Shown here: positions 22,036 through 33,172 of the stretch, in pieces | How positions within the stretch are numbered: position 1 is the stretch's first letter | Layout of the letters: every line of letters starts with the position of its first letter | Assembly (NCBI RefSeq): GCF_016097555.1 | Contig: NC_054704.1 | Span: forward strand, 49,964,437 to 50,028,436 | Direction: 5' to 3' | Source of the DNA: Gigantopelta aegis | Lineage: Eukaryota > Mollusca > Gastropoda > Neomphalida > Peltospiridae | Length of the DNA: 64,000 nucleotides | Program-made: the position numbers and the translations under genes | Notes under the pieces: model-generated | What the model saw: the letters and a program-made list of their open reading frames with translations, nothing else | The model's database searches: none | Told to the model about the DNA's origin: nothing

Positions 22036-22152
22036 TACGTTGTTTTCGCTTCCTATTTACTGCACACGTTTATGTTGCGCAAGAATATATACCTCGCTGA
22101 TGTTCTTGCGCAAGATAAACGAGTGCAATAAATAGGAAGCGAAAACAATGTA
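22036..22152. repeat. Palindromic hairpin, about 50-bp arms
   Basis: Arms 22036-22085 and 22102-22152 match at roughly 46 of 50 positions, built on ttgttttcgcttcctattta and ttgcgcaagaa. The loop is short and AT-rich. Unrelated in sequence to the R4 hairpins, but with the same design. Confidence 0.8.
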
Positions 22153-22766
22153 TTATTCTGTATTTATTACATACATACATTTTATTTTTTGGGAAAAACG
22201 TTCATGGATTTACTTAACAGTAAAAATCATAATCTGCAGCAGCCTGGTGTAATGTTTCAAATATGATGTGACATAATTTGTAAATCATATATGATGTCAA
22301 TAACTAAAAGGCGTTAACTCTAGTACAAATTAAAAGGAAGGATAACTGTTCTGAAAAGTTTAATAATTCCTAAAATAATACATCTGTTTATAGCTTTACG
22401 TAACCCAAGTGAACCACTAATCAAATATTTAAATACATTAGTCTTTAAATTTATTTGGTACAACAGTACTGAAAAGTTAGCATGCAGTTTAATAACTCAA
22501 AACTATAAAGATGGCGGAATTAAAATGATAAACGTAACAAATTACATTATAGCACTTTAAAATGCATGGGTGCGACGAATGATTATTAATAACCCAAAGT
22601 GGACTAATCTCTTTAAATCTATTATAGGTATATATCTATATTCAATTTAATTATACATGGCGACTATTTCATTACTTTTAAACTTGAACAAATACTAAAT
22701 ACATTTTGGAGAGATACATTACACAGCTGGTTACAGATACAACAAAAACGACAACCACGTAATATA

Positions 22767-22848
22767 CTGTAAAACGGGTAATATTCGCGGGAGTAAATTT
22801 TCGCGACCAGTCAATTATAGCCATTTCACGGTTTGTAATTTTCGCGGC

Positions 22849-22890
<42 letters not shown>

Positions 22891-23846
22891 AAAAAAATTC
22901 TCAAGTCAGTAAAAAAGAAGGAAATAAAGAAGGAAAAAGAACAAATGCAATACTACTGCATACTTTTTAATCCACAAAGATAAAAGAAGTGTGACTGACT
23001 TAGCCTAATAGTATTTGACCGATAACCAAGAGGTACAATCACATGCATTTTATCTCGAGATGGCCACTTGGCTCATGCACAATGAATGACTGTAATCTCC
23101 CATAAGTGTTCTAATTAATAAATTTCAGTTGTTGAAAACGTCTCATCTATTTTGTTTGTGTACACACATTCTCAAAAGTACCAACGGATTAAGCTTACGT
23201 CAAGACATCGGAATGAGTCGGTCATTTCGATTGGTCAGATAAAACTAGTAGGATGTACTAATTTCTAAACGTTTACTTACGAATTAATATACAGAATTGA
23301 CTTAGAAAATGTTTGTTAAAAAAATATTTTAGCTTCAATCTTCACAAAAGTTCTGTAACGTTAATATGGCAGGTTCAATTCTACATTGGTTAAAAAAAAA
23401 AAAAATGCTAGTTAACCTGAAACTGTCGGTTTATCCGACCCCTTAATGTGTTCAACGATTGAAGATGTTCAGTGTACACAGGCCGCAAATGATGCAGTTG
23501 ATAAGTTAAACTCTGTAACAAATCGGAAAAGAGTGGCTTGTGAGTGGCTTTCGTGAAGCTGGTCTTCTAGTAGTAGTAGTACTGATTTGGAAATGTTTTT
23601 TTTTTTTATTATTATTTTTTTTTTTTAATTCTCACAGCTATTGATTGGATACTTACCAGTGTTGATTTTGATTTTTGAAACAAATTTGTGAGTAAATGAA
23701 ATGTGTTAACCTTATTTTTGTTTGTGTTTTTTTTTTTTTAAAGATGATACTAGTATTAATATTCGCGTGAGTTTAATTTTTGCGGTCAAATTAAAATCGC
23801 GAAAAACGCAAAAATTACACCCACGCGAATATTACCCGTTTTACAG
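22767..23846. mobile_element. 1080-bp TIR element with TA duplication
   Basis: Termini ctgtaaaacgggtaatattc and its inverse at the right, extending into degenerate gcg-rich inner repeats. TA dinucleotides at 22765-22766 and 23847-23848 flank it. Removing it with one TA keeps the L1-like similarity continuous. No transposase is visible, so it is non-autonomous; TA target choice points to the Tc1/mariner or pogo group. It contains a 37-bp poly(T) at 22850-22886. Confidence 0.8.
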
Positions 23847-24372
23847 TAGATGACATTTTAGGTATTAATATTTGGTACAACAGTAAATTATGTATAGATC
23901 CAAAAAAAAAATTCTATAAAAAATATCTTAAAACTGGTATCATATTTATAGGTGATCTATTGAATGAACAAGGAGACTTCCTAAAATACGAGGATTTCAT
24001 AGCAAAATATCACATACCTACAATTTTTTTTGCAATATGCTTCATTAATAAATGCTACTAAATCTTTTATACATAACTTAAACAATTTAATGGATGATAT
24101 TTTTACATCAACTAAGCATGTTGTTAAACGACAAAAGTGGCAGCAAACATATATACGATATACTAAATACTAGAATAATAAAACCAAAAGCACAAATAAA
24201 ATATGCAAATGAGGGGTTTATATATAATATACAGGAAAGGGAAACGTTTTATACTCTCCCTTTCTATTCCATAGCGTGAAAGATACATCTTTAGCATGGT
24301 TTCAGTATAGAATTTTGCACAGAATCCTGGCGACTAACAAATTCTTACATATGATCCATTATATTGATTCTA

Positions 24373-24697
24373 AAGAAAGAATGAAATGTTTTATTTAACG
24401 ATGCACTCAACACATTTTATTTACGGTTATATGGCGTCAGACATATGGTTAAGGACCACACAGATATTGAGAGGAAACCCGTTGTCGCCACTTCATGGGC
24501 TACTCTTTTCGATTAGCAGCAAGGGATCTTTTATATGCACCATCCCACAGACAGGATAGCACATACCACAGCCTTTGATATACCAGTTGTGGTGCACTGG
24601 CTAGAGCGAAAAATAGCCCAGTGGGCCCACTGACGGGGATTGATCTCAAACCGACAGTGCATCAAGCAAGCACTTTACCACTGGGCTACGTCTCGCC
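24373..24697 (-). mobile_element. SINE type A, complete, 13-bp TSD
   Basis: Minus strand, with head ggcgagacgtagcccagtgg, the ccgtaaataaaatg tail segment and a short ttctttctt end. The direct repeat tatattgattcta flanks it at 24360-24372 and 24698-24710. It lies within the L1-like remnant. Confidence 0.92.
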
Positions 24698-24933
24698 TAT
24701 ATTGATTCTAATGCTTGTAGCTTTTATAGCAATTATTGAGAAACACTAAAACATTTATTTTTTAAGTGTGACAAAGTTCATAATTTATGGTAAGAAGTAA
24801 AATCATGGATTCTATGTAAAACAGGAAACGAAATCAATTTCAGCAAAGATATTGCCATATTTGGTATAACTAATAACAAAAACAGTAGCTTCATAGATTG
24901 GTTAACTATAAATATCAAGTATTATATCTACAG

Positions 24934-25817
24934 TATGCGTCACTAGAAGAGAACTACTAGCTATAGTATTAGCTATAAAACACTTTCACCATTACCTGTA
25001 TGGAGTGAAGTTTTTAATCCGCACAGATCATGGATCTCTCCGATGGCTGCTTAATTTTAAAATTCCAGAAGGACAAATAGTTCGCTGGCTTGAGGTCCTC
25101 GGAACATATAATTTTGAGATACAGCACCGATTAGGACGGCAACATGGAAATGCGGATGGCCTCTCACGACGACCATGCTTAGAATGTAAACATTGTGAAC
25201 GTCAGGAAGATAAAGAAAGAAAATAATTTTCTAACCATACTAAATGTACATATGAAGAAACAGAGTTGAAAGATAATAGAGTGATATTTGCTATTGCCAG
25301 ACAAAATGGAAAAGGAATGAAAAGAACCGCAGAAAGACTGAAAATAGTTCCAGATGGGAATTGGTCAGTATCGCGCACTAGTCCGGATGGTGTGGATGAG
25401 ACTGAAATGAAGTCACCAAGTAAAATAAGTGCACATTCCCCTTTTAAAAATATTACCTCAGGTAAATTCTGGGATGAACACCTCAGATGCGCAGCTGGTC
25501 CGTTTTCGTCCGAGAGAAGAATCCCGGGCGATTCGCTCAGAGGCCTATCCTTAAGCATAGTACGTTCTGGGAATGATAGACAAGGAACGTCCTCGCTTGT
25601 GCTTGGGACGAAAGACCAGGAGCAACACCTGGCACAACCTCTAGACTATCTTCCATCATGGAAAACAATTCGTAAATGGTTTCAAGCTGAAACCAAAGAG
25701 GAGATAAGAAATGGGCAAGCAGCAGATGTCGATCAAAAATCGAACACAGACTACTTGTCAATAAAAAGGACAGGAAAGAAGTTTCAAAAGAAAGATCAAA
25801 GATTAGAAGATATTTAG
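24934..25817 (+). pseudogene. Ty3-type pol: RNase H remnant and linker
   Basis: Begins abruptly with RRELLAIVLAIKHFHHYL, followed by IRTDHGSLRWLLNFK and GRQHGNADGLSRRPC, the second half of a Ty3/gypsy RNase H domain. A TAA at 25224 is followed in the same frame by a 180-residue charged linker without a recognised domain. RT and the first part of RNase H are missing at the junction with the L1-like sequence. Confidence 0.8.
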
Positions 25818-25819
25818 AT

Positions 25820-27005
25820 CAGTGGGATAAGTTGCGAATGTACGATGGTATTTTATACAGACAACAACCTAGTGGAACTGGCCATTCTACGAAGTTGCAA
25901 CTTTTATTACCAAAAGTATGGAAGACCAAGGTCTTAGAAGGGTTACATAACAACCCAGTGGCTGGTCACTTAGGAGTGGATCAGACAGCAGCACGTATCA
26001 AAGAGCACTTCTACTGGCCAGGTATGGATGAAGATATCAAGAAATTGTGCAATGAGTGTTTAATTTGTCAAGCTCGAAAGAATCCACAGAAAATAGCAAG
26101 AGGGAACTTGAAGCAACAGTTAATTAAAGCTCCACTTGAAAAAGTTGCTATGGACATAGTAGGTTCATTTCCTCGAAACTAAAAATGGATTCAAATATGT
26201 ATTGGTAATCGAAGATTACTTCACGAAATGGACATGCGTGTATTCTATGAGAAATATAGAAGCCACAACCATAGCGAAGATTTTGTTGGAACAGGTTATT
26301 TGTTACTGGGGAATCCGACAACAAATACACACAGGCCAAGGAAAACAGTTTGAGTCTGAACTTTTCCAAAACCTTTGTAATATTATGAAAATAGTGAACA
26401 GTCGAATGACGGCCGATCTAGAAAGTGATGGGTTGGTTGAAATATTCAACAGAACATTGGAAGATATGCTTTCAAAAATTATTTCACCTCAGCAGACAGA
26501 TTGGGACCTAAAACTTCCCTTGGTAATGATGGCATACAGATCTTCCGTCCATACAAGTACAGGTTTAACACCGAATATGATGATGCTAGGTAGAGAACTG
26601 CCATTACCAACTGATTTGGTTTATGGTCCTTTGCCAGATGAAGAAGACATATTTCTTGATCCAAAAGATTATGTAGATGCCCTACAAAATTGCATGTGAC
26701 AAGGTAATGAATGTGCTAGAAAGAAACAATTGGTGTCTAATAACAGACAAAAGAAAATATACAGCCGCAAAGTGCATCATAATACATGTACATACAAAGT
26801 CGGTGATGCCATTTGGTTGGTAAATAAAAAGAAACAGAAAGGTATATCACCAAAACTTCAGTCGAGATGGACTGGACCATACCTGATAACAGAGAGAATA
26901 ACAGATCTTTTATATAAAATAAAGAAACGTTCCAAGCATGCTAGTAGAGTGGTTCATCATAATAATATGAAGCTCTATAATGTGAAGGAAAGAGATAAAG
27001 ATTAA
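25820..27005 (+). pseudogene. Ty3-type integrase, mutated
   Basis: The zinc-binding module is present (GLHNNPVAGHLG, YWPGMDEDIKK, CNECLICQARK: the HHCC set). The catalytic core reads EDYFTKW (first Asp), then IHTGQGKQF where the family has Asp before QG, so the second catalytic residue is replaced by Gly; VEIFNRTLEDML keeps the Glu. The C-terminal module has the SRWTGPYLI motif (GPY/F). Frameshift near 25800 and 26185 and a stop at 26697-26699 further disable it. In life it would join element cDNA to host DNA. The last 50 bp before the end recur inverted at the first gap. Confidence 0.85.
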
Positions 27006-27160
27006 AGAGATTTAGTACAGGAAAGAAATATAGATTATTGTAGAGAGGTAATGTGCAGGAAAGAGATACAGATTAGAGAAGTAATGTACCGGAAAGAAAT
27101 ATAGATTAAAGATATATGGTACAGGAAAGAGACAAATAATACAGAATAAAGAGAGTACAA
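26990..27160 (+). repeat. Purine-rich tandem repeat, 33-38 bp units
   Basis: Five degenerate units, each starting ggaaagag or ggaaagaa and containing ata-agatta. The first unit includes the stop codon of the pol remnant, so it is element 3' sequence or a local expansion. Confidence 0.75.
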
Positions 27161-27847
27161 ATATTGGGGAAAGAGTTTATAAGTTACAGTGGCCACCGCT
27201 CGACATGAATCACACAACACCAGATATATTTTGTCACACTATATATATATTGTCTGAAGCCCGAGCCAGGTGGAATTATCACGCTGTTCAGTGACAGCAA
27301 GCTGTGCTAACTCTGCTGACTATTTGACTGTTCCCCAATGTGGTTATTTGGTGCATAAAGCAGTCTAGTGAACGGTTTTTCTGCTCGATCTGGCTGAACT
27401 TCGACCATGTTTTTCGCTAAACGTTTGCAAACTATTTTGACTGGATCCTTAAGTGGTAATGCGATTTAACGTGTAGTATAAAAACTAGTCTAGGAAACGT
27501 TACGACAAACGACTTTAAAAACTGTATTGCTGGAAAAAATTGGACAAGATCCCCAAATTGATCATGTTTCGATGGATTTATGCATATTTAGAAAATAACA
27601 TTTGGATTTTTTTTACTATTAATGCATTAACTTGAATTTAACAAGTTTTATCGTTTTGACCACAACCATGTATCTTGGCCGAACAATTTAATAGAAATGC
27701 CACATCACATTACTACTTCTGATTTGCCACTGACCATTTTTAGTATATAAATTGTTCCTGTCATGTTTGAACATATCCTATTTATTTTGAACATTATGTA
27801 TTTACCAAATTTCCAACAGAACATATGAACCACTACATGAAGATTAG

Positions 27848-29118
27848 TGTGACGGTACATGCTCTTAATTTCTTTTCGCCTGTGGCGATATTAATTGTTT
27901 TAGAGGGTCGTGTGTACTTGTTACGTAATACTTCTGCGCGACGGTCCTCGATCGGTACGCCTAATACACACCCTTAGCCAGGTGCGGAGGCCATGTGGCG
28001 AGTAGTTACGTAAAACCTCTGCGAGTGCGGTTTTTACAACCGTGATTTGGCGACGATGGCGTCAGTAAGTCTGACGATCAGAGAGAAATAATACCGCTTG
28101 CACGCGGTGGAAATATCAGATGATAGGGGGAGGTACCGCCTTGTACCCCCAGGCGAATTTCTGATTTATAATAAATAGCGAGTTTTTTTAGAGTTATGAG
28201 GAGAACGAACTAGGAAGGCTCCAGGGGATCACGGACGTCGTCCACTGAACGATCTATATTAGTTCAGACGGGACTTTGGTAATTATATATTTTCTGCTCT
28301 GTGTATAACCTTGATGTGATTGATGTGACTTTTAAATATTTTAATACTGTATTATACCAATATTCTTTAGACAGTGTCTTCGGTCATCTGACGAAGTAAA
28401 TCGTAGACTTTTTGTTCTAACATTATACGAGTATTTGGTAATATAAAGCTTAGCCAGTCATCCTAGAAGACCTAGGTAAACTGTAGGTTATTGTCTTTAT
28501 TGTGATAGGTACCAGTATTAATTCTGTGTTACAAGGTTACTGAATGAGTAGTTAGGGTTAATTAAAAAATTAACCCGTTAGGAATAGAGCTGTAATTCCT
28601 CTATTAATTAAGTTCCCCTGGAAGCGTCTCTAAATTATCACACGTTACTGAACGAGTAGTAAGGGTTAATTAAAAATTAACCAGTTAGGAATGGTGTTGT
28701 ATTTCCCTTATTAATTAACTTCTCCTGGAAACGGTTCTCAATTATCACACGTGTGGGTGTTGTGTCACGGTGAAGTGATTCGCATATTGTGTAACTAGAC
28801 ACCTAGAGATTAACTAATTAAGTGATCAGTTCTGGGTTGTTATTATTGTTGTTATTAATTAACTACTACGGCTGTACATTTGTCAGCGTAGGTTAATACA
28901 GATTCCAAAGTGTATTGTGTTTTGTTGTGTTTCTAGTGAACTTAACGTGCTATATTACATATACTTTATATAAGATCGTATCTCTGATCATACCTAGAGA
29001 CGAGACATACTAGGGTTTAACAGCCTGTTACAGAGAGATCTAATAGATATACAGTTAGGAGAGATATTTTGATAATCGTGTTTTATTCAGTTACGGGAAT
29101 TATAGAATCCCCGTGACA
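27848..29118. mobile_element. Solo LTR, 1271 bp, 5-bp TSD
   Basis: Starts tgtgacggtac and ends ccccgtgaca, with tgtgacgg and ccgtgaca giving the short inverted LTR ends. The direct repeat attag flanks it at 27843-27847 and 29119-29123. No internal retroelement region lies next to it, so it is a solo LTR left by recombination. Orientation and family are not known. It is within the part found only in the right inverted arm. Confidence 0.85.
28536..28750. repeat. 108-bp duplication inside the solo LTR
   Basis: Two units at 28536 and 28644, each starting gttactgaa and ending attatcacac, both with the inverted motif ggttaattaaaaa-ttaacc. They differ by about 10-15 percent. Confidence 0.85.
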
Positions 29119-29211
29119 ATTAGTATAGTGATTTTTACTGTGCCGTGCGCCTTTATTTGTCGGTCTGGCTACCCATCCATTCATTTGTTTCTTCATTTAT
29201 GACGCCACAAA

Positions 29212-29338
29212 TATGTTGGTAAATTAGCTAGTTGATTGTTGTGGTCAAATGTGTTCGTAAGTTAATTAACTGGCTGTTGTTCTCAAATGTGTTGGTAAAT
29301 TAGTCGGTTGTTGTGTTCAAATGTGTTAGTAAATTAGG
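29212..29338 (+). repeat. Intronic 38-bp minisatellite
   Basis: Units of about 38 bp with gttggtaaattag and gttgttgtgttcaaatgtgt motifs. The same unit forms the acceptor-proximal intron sequence before exons 29866, 31022 and 53478. Confidence 0.7.
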
Positions 29339-29385
29339 TTTCTTCTACACCCGTTGGTGAGAAAATCATGTGTTATTTTTTATAA

Positions 29386-29815
29386 CACATAGTTGTTTAC
29401 ACACGTACGTGTCTTAATAATTTCAAGACATACGACTGTCTGCTCCTAGGTGATGACCAGGTCACCAGTGCCATACGTCTAATAAGAAAGCACGGTAGAA
29501 GCTGATTACACTGTGAATTATATTATAGTTAACCTGGCAATCATGGGTCTGTAACACGTATGGTAGCTACAAGTACAAAGGGTTGTAAATATTTTTCAGT
29601 CGAGAAAGAGTTTAAAATTTCCTTAAAACCTGTTTATTTGAGGATATGTATAAAATAGAATAATACATTCGTGTCCGCTAGATACAATTTATCTTACAAC
29701 TCGTTGTTTAAAAACATCAGACCGGTTTTGCTCGTTAGATACATTTTAAAACAACTTGTCAAATAAATGGTATCTAACGGCCACTCAGGTATTATCCTCT
29801 ATATCATAATTGCTT
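29386..29815 (+). repeat. R4 repeat with hairpin, copy 1
   Basis: Contains gacatacgactgtctgctcc, gttaacctggcaatcatggg and, at 29665-29806, the palindromic hairpin. Tandem partner of 30540-30970. Confidence 0.8.
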
Positions 29816-29865
29816 GTGCTCAAATGTGTTTGTAAATTATTTAACTGGTTGTTGTTTTCTTTTAG

Positions 29866-29895
29866 CAATATGACGGCAATGTTCAAGAGCTACAG
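29866..29895 (+). CDS. 30-nt coiled-coil exon
   Basis: Acceptor gttgttttcttttag, a phase-0 exon encoding QYDGNVQELQ, donor gtaggactactgg. The exon and the first 50 nt of the following intron match the copies at 31022 and 18599 (inverted), and more distantly the exon at 53478. Part of an unidentified coiled-coil gene. Confidence 0.5.
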
Positions 29896-30159
29896 GTAGG
29901 ACTACTGGTAGGTTCTTATGTTCCATTGATAAAACATAATGCATAGATTTGTTTATGTTTATGTAAATACAGTACAATACTTTATTACCTCTTACATTGT
30001 CAGAGCACACAATATATACATAAAATAAATTGTATAAAACAGACAATACACTCACAACATACACATAAAATAGGTGCAAAGACATAAGTTAATTGAATTT
30101 TTTTTTTAAATTAAGAACAGTTCTTAAAAAAAACGTTTTTAACCAATCAGGAAGTTTGT

Positions 30160-30472
30160 TTTGTTTACCGACACCACTAAGGCACATTGATTAATTAATC
30201 ATCAGCTATTGAATGTCAAACCTTTGGTAATTCTGACTTGTAGTCATCAAAAGAAACTCACTACATTTTTCTTAATGTAGCCAGAGATAATTTATATGCA
30301 CTTTCCCACAGACTGGAAAGCACATACCATGGCCTTTGCTAAGTTGATGAGCACTGGTTGGAACGAGAAAACCCCCAATCAGTAGAATGGATCCACCGAG
30401 GTGGTTCAATCCTGCAATGCCCAAGCACCTCAAGCGAGCACTCAATTGACTGAGCTAAATCCCACCCCACCA
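30160..30472 (-). mobile_element. SINE type A, diverged
   Basis: Minus strand, from a tail at gtttgttttgtttaccgaca (plus sense) to the head near gctaaatcccacccc. It is more diverged than the other copies and has a rearranged B-box region. Confidence 0.75.
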
Positions 30473-30539
30473 ATCAGGAATCGGTTTTCAAATGCATATG
30501 GCAGAGTTATCAACATTCACAAATTGTAATGTAACAATG

Positions 30540-30970
30540 TCACATAGTTGTTACACACTTACGTGTCTGAACAATTTCAAGACATACGACTGTCTGCTCC
30601 TAGGTGATGACCAGGTCACCAATGCCATACGTCTAATTAGAAAGCACGGTAGAAGTTGATTACACTGTGAATTATACTATAGTTAACCTGGCAATCATGT
30701 GTCTGTAACGCGTATGGTAGCTACAAGTACAAAGGGTTGTAAATATCTTTTAGTCAATAAAGATGTTAAAATTTGCTTAAAACCTGTTTTTTGAGGATAT
30801 GTAAGAAATAGAATAATATATTCGTGTCCGTTAGATACCATTTATCTCACAACTCGTTGTTTAAAAACATATCGGACTCGTTTTCGCTCGTTGGATACAT
30901 TTTAAAACAACTTGTGAGATAAATGGTATCTAACGGACACTCATGTATTATTCTCTATATAATAATTGAT
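30540..30970 (+). repeat. R4 repeat with hairpin, copy 2
   Basis: Same order as copy 1, with the hairpin at 30822-30952. Its inner part continues into the segment shared with the left inverted arm. Confidence 0.8.
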
Positions 30971-31021
30971 TGTGCTCAAATATGTTGGTAAATTATTTAA
31001 CTGGTTGTTGTTTTCTTTTAG

Positions 31022-31052
31022 CGAAAATAACGGCAATATTGAAGAGCTACAG
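31022..31052 (+). pseudogene. Short coiled-coil exon copy, 31 nt
   Basis: Acceptor ttttcttttag, donor gtaggattac. It is one nucleotide longer than the 30-nt copies at 29866 and 18599, which breaks the phase; counted back from the donor the frame reads ENNGNIEELQ. The 1-nt change is close to the acceptor, so a shifted acceptor is an alternative. Confidence 0.45.
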
Positions 31053-31183
31053 GTAGGATTACTGATAAGTTCTTATGTTCCATTGATAAAACATAATGCA
31101 TAGATTTGTTTAATTAGTTAATAAAAATAAAAAAATAATTTAATGAAGAACAGTTCTTAAAAAACCCATTGTTAACCAATCAG

Positions 31184-31365
31184 GAAGTTTGTTTTGTTTA
31201 ATGACACCACTAGATCACATTGATACTGATTTATTAATCATCGGCTATTGGATATTAAACATTTGGTAATTGTAACATATAGTCTTAGAGAGGAAACCCA
31301 CTACATTTTTCCATCAGTAGCAAGGTATTTTTTATATGCACAATCCGACAGAGAGGACTTTAAAT
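31184..31365 (-). mobile_element. SINE type A tail, 5' truncated (right arm)
   Basis: Inverted counterpart of 18290-18462, with the same truncation point. Confidence 0.75.
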
Positions 31366-31521
31366 CTCTGACTAAAAGCTAATTAAAATATATTCTTTGA
31401 TGGGTCGTCTAAAATTTTCTTTTCATGTTTTAAGACAAATTTTTCATAAAAGGGGAGTAGATTTTCAAGAAGATATCCTGCAGTTTTGCTTTTTAAGATC
31501 TAAAAACTGTTTTGTTTTAAG

Positions 31522-31636
31522 CTTATAATTGAGAAACTTAAACAAGAGCTGGCTGTAAAGGAGGAGGCCCTCATCAATCGGGGTGCGTTGCTGTCTGTGG
31601 GGAATCAGACTGAGGAACTGGCCTGCTGCACCACTG
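31522..31636 (+). CDS. 115-nt coiled-coil exon
   Basis: Acceptor ttttgttttaag, donor gtaggtagcac. It encodes LIIEKLKQELAVKEEAL, then a segment ending SVGNQTEELACCTT, phase 0 to phase 1. The paralogous exon is 20850-20961. The heptad pattern (I, L, L, V) suggests a coiled coil. The inverted left-arm copy (18011-18126) has one extra base. Gene identity unknown. Confidence 0.55.
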
Positions 31637-31795
31637 GTAGGTAGCACTAGTGTTGGGAATCGGTTGGGAATCAGTCATTGTAGAATCGGTATGCACCAAC
31701 AGATCGACTTTAGCGTTCACAGTCTGTTAGCATTACATCAGTTATAATTACAAATGAAGAAGCAGATCTAATCTTTACAAGGTCAAATTACTTAT

Positions 31796-32725
31796 TATTA
31801 CCCATATGGTTATAAATATCTTCGTACATATCAAAGTGATACGTCCCACTAGAATGCCAAGTGGGACGTAACACTTTTGACGTCACATGATGACGTCATC
31901 AATTAGCGCACTACAACCTTACAGAAAAGTCAACGAAACGAGATGAGTGATATAAAATTAAGATCGATTGTGGGTAATAAATAGGATATAAAACTCGCTA
32001 CTACCTCGTGAAATAATTTTCATTCGGGACATAAACATGATACGAAATGGAAGCTCGTTTAATATCCTATAATTCTGAAGCTCTAAACTTTCTCAAAAAT
32101 AGAAAAACGATAATGTCCTGGCTCGGTAGTTTCACTGATAAACGTGTGGTCATAATGTTCTTGTAAGTATGAACAATGAACCCTTTAGGTATCTTCTTCC
32201 ATTTTTAGTTAAACTGATTTTAATCAATCCATTAGTAATTTCATGAAATTAAAATATGAACATTATTAAAATTTAAAATTTTAAAATTTTTTAATGAAAG
32301 TTTTAAAAAGGTCTCATCTTTTGACTGAGGCAAACTTGAATTAGCCAAGATTTAATACAAGGCCAGCTGAATGACTGCCAACAAGACATAATTATAGGAT
32401 ATTAAACGAGCTTCCAATTCGTATCATTTTTATGTCCCAAGTGAAATAATTTTTAGTTGTCACGAGCTTTAGCGAGTGACAATAAAAATTATTTCATGAG
32501 GAACATAAACATGATACGAAATGGTAGCGAGTTTTATATCCTATTTATTACCCATAATCGATCTTAATTTATATCACTCAACTCGTCTAGTTGACGTTCC
32601 TGTTAGGTTGTAGTGCATGGGCCAGTCGTTGACGTCACGAAGTGTTATGTCCCACCTGGCGCACTAGTGGGACGTATCACTTGGATATGTGCCAAGATAG
32701 ATTTAACCATATGGGTAATAATTAG
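31796..32725. mobile_element. Long fold-back element, right arm copy
   Basis: Inverted counterpart of 16925-17857 with the same nested arms; the two copies differ by scattered substitutions and a few short indels. Confidence 0.75.
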
Positions 32726-33172
32726 ATCTCCCTAAACTTTTCATGAGTCTTTTTTGTGTATGACACCTGACTTTGACCTCATCGCTGTCCAATGACTGAA
32801 AATTCTCCTTCATATCAACAGGTTTTGTGTGTTGTGCCAGCGAGGTGCTGTACTCTGCTCAGGTCGACTGATTCCCCAACACGAGAAGTGTGTCAAGACC
32901 TCATTAGTGAGTTACATAATGTTCTTTAATAACTGATGTTTATGTGTATATTTAAAGCAGAATTGCTGCTATAATTCATATTAAACTTGAAACAACTACC
33001 AATATGTGCAAATTGGACTCCAATAAGTGTCAGAATCGTCCAATATTTTATGTGTATTGGTGTCCTACTTTTACTTATTGGCGCCCAGCTCTCAATGAGG
33101 TCAGCAAGAGGCGAAACATTACAAACAAAATTTAATTTCAAAAATGTTATTTTAATAGCATTTTTATCCAGT

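Larger units (their letters stand above)
22336..24930 (+). pseudogene. L1-like LINE ORF2 C-terminal remnant, nested
   Basis: Plus-strand pieces read ITVLKSLIIPKIIHLF, FKFIWYNSTEKL and QNYKDGGIKMINV, then after an insertion NEQGDFLKYEDFIAKYHIP, then FQYRILHRILATNKFLHM, and after a SINE ETLKHLFFKCDKV with DIAIFGI. This order matches the region after the RT fingers in L1-type ORF2 proteins. The remnant is 5' truncated and has several stops and frameshifts. It is interrupted by the TIR element 22767-23846 and by the SINE 24373-24697, and at about 24930 it joins the Ty3-type pol remnant directly. The same family left the short tail at 45299-45782. Confidence 0.75.

Noticed and set aside
27848-29118. 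3' LTR of the Ty3-type pol at 25-27 kb
   Set aside because: The attag duplication is on both sides and 840 bp of non-element sequence intervene, so it is better read as an independent solo LTR.
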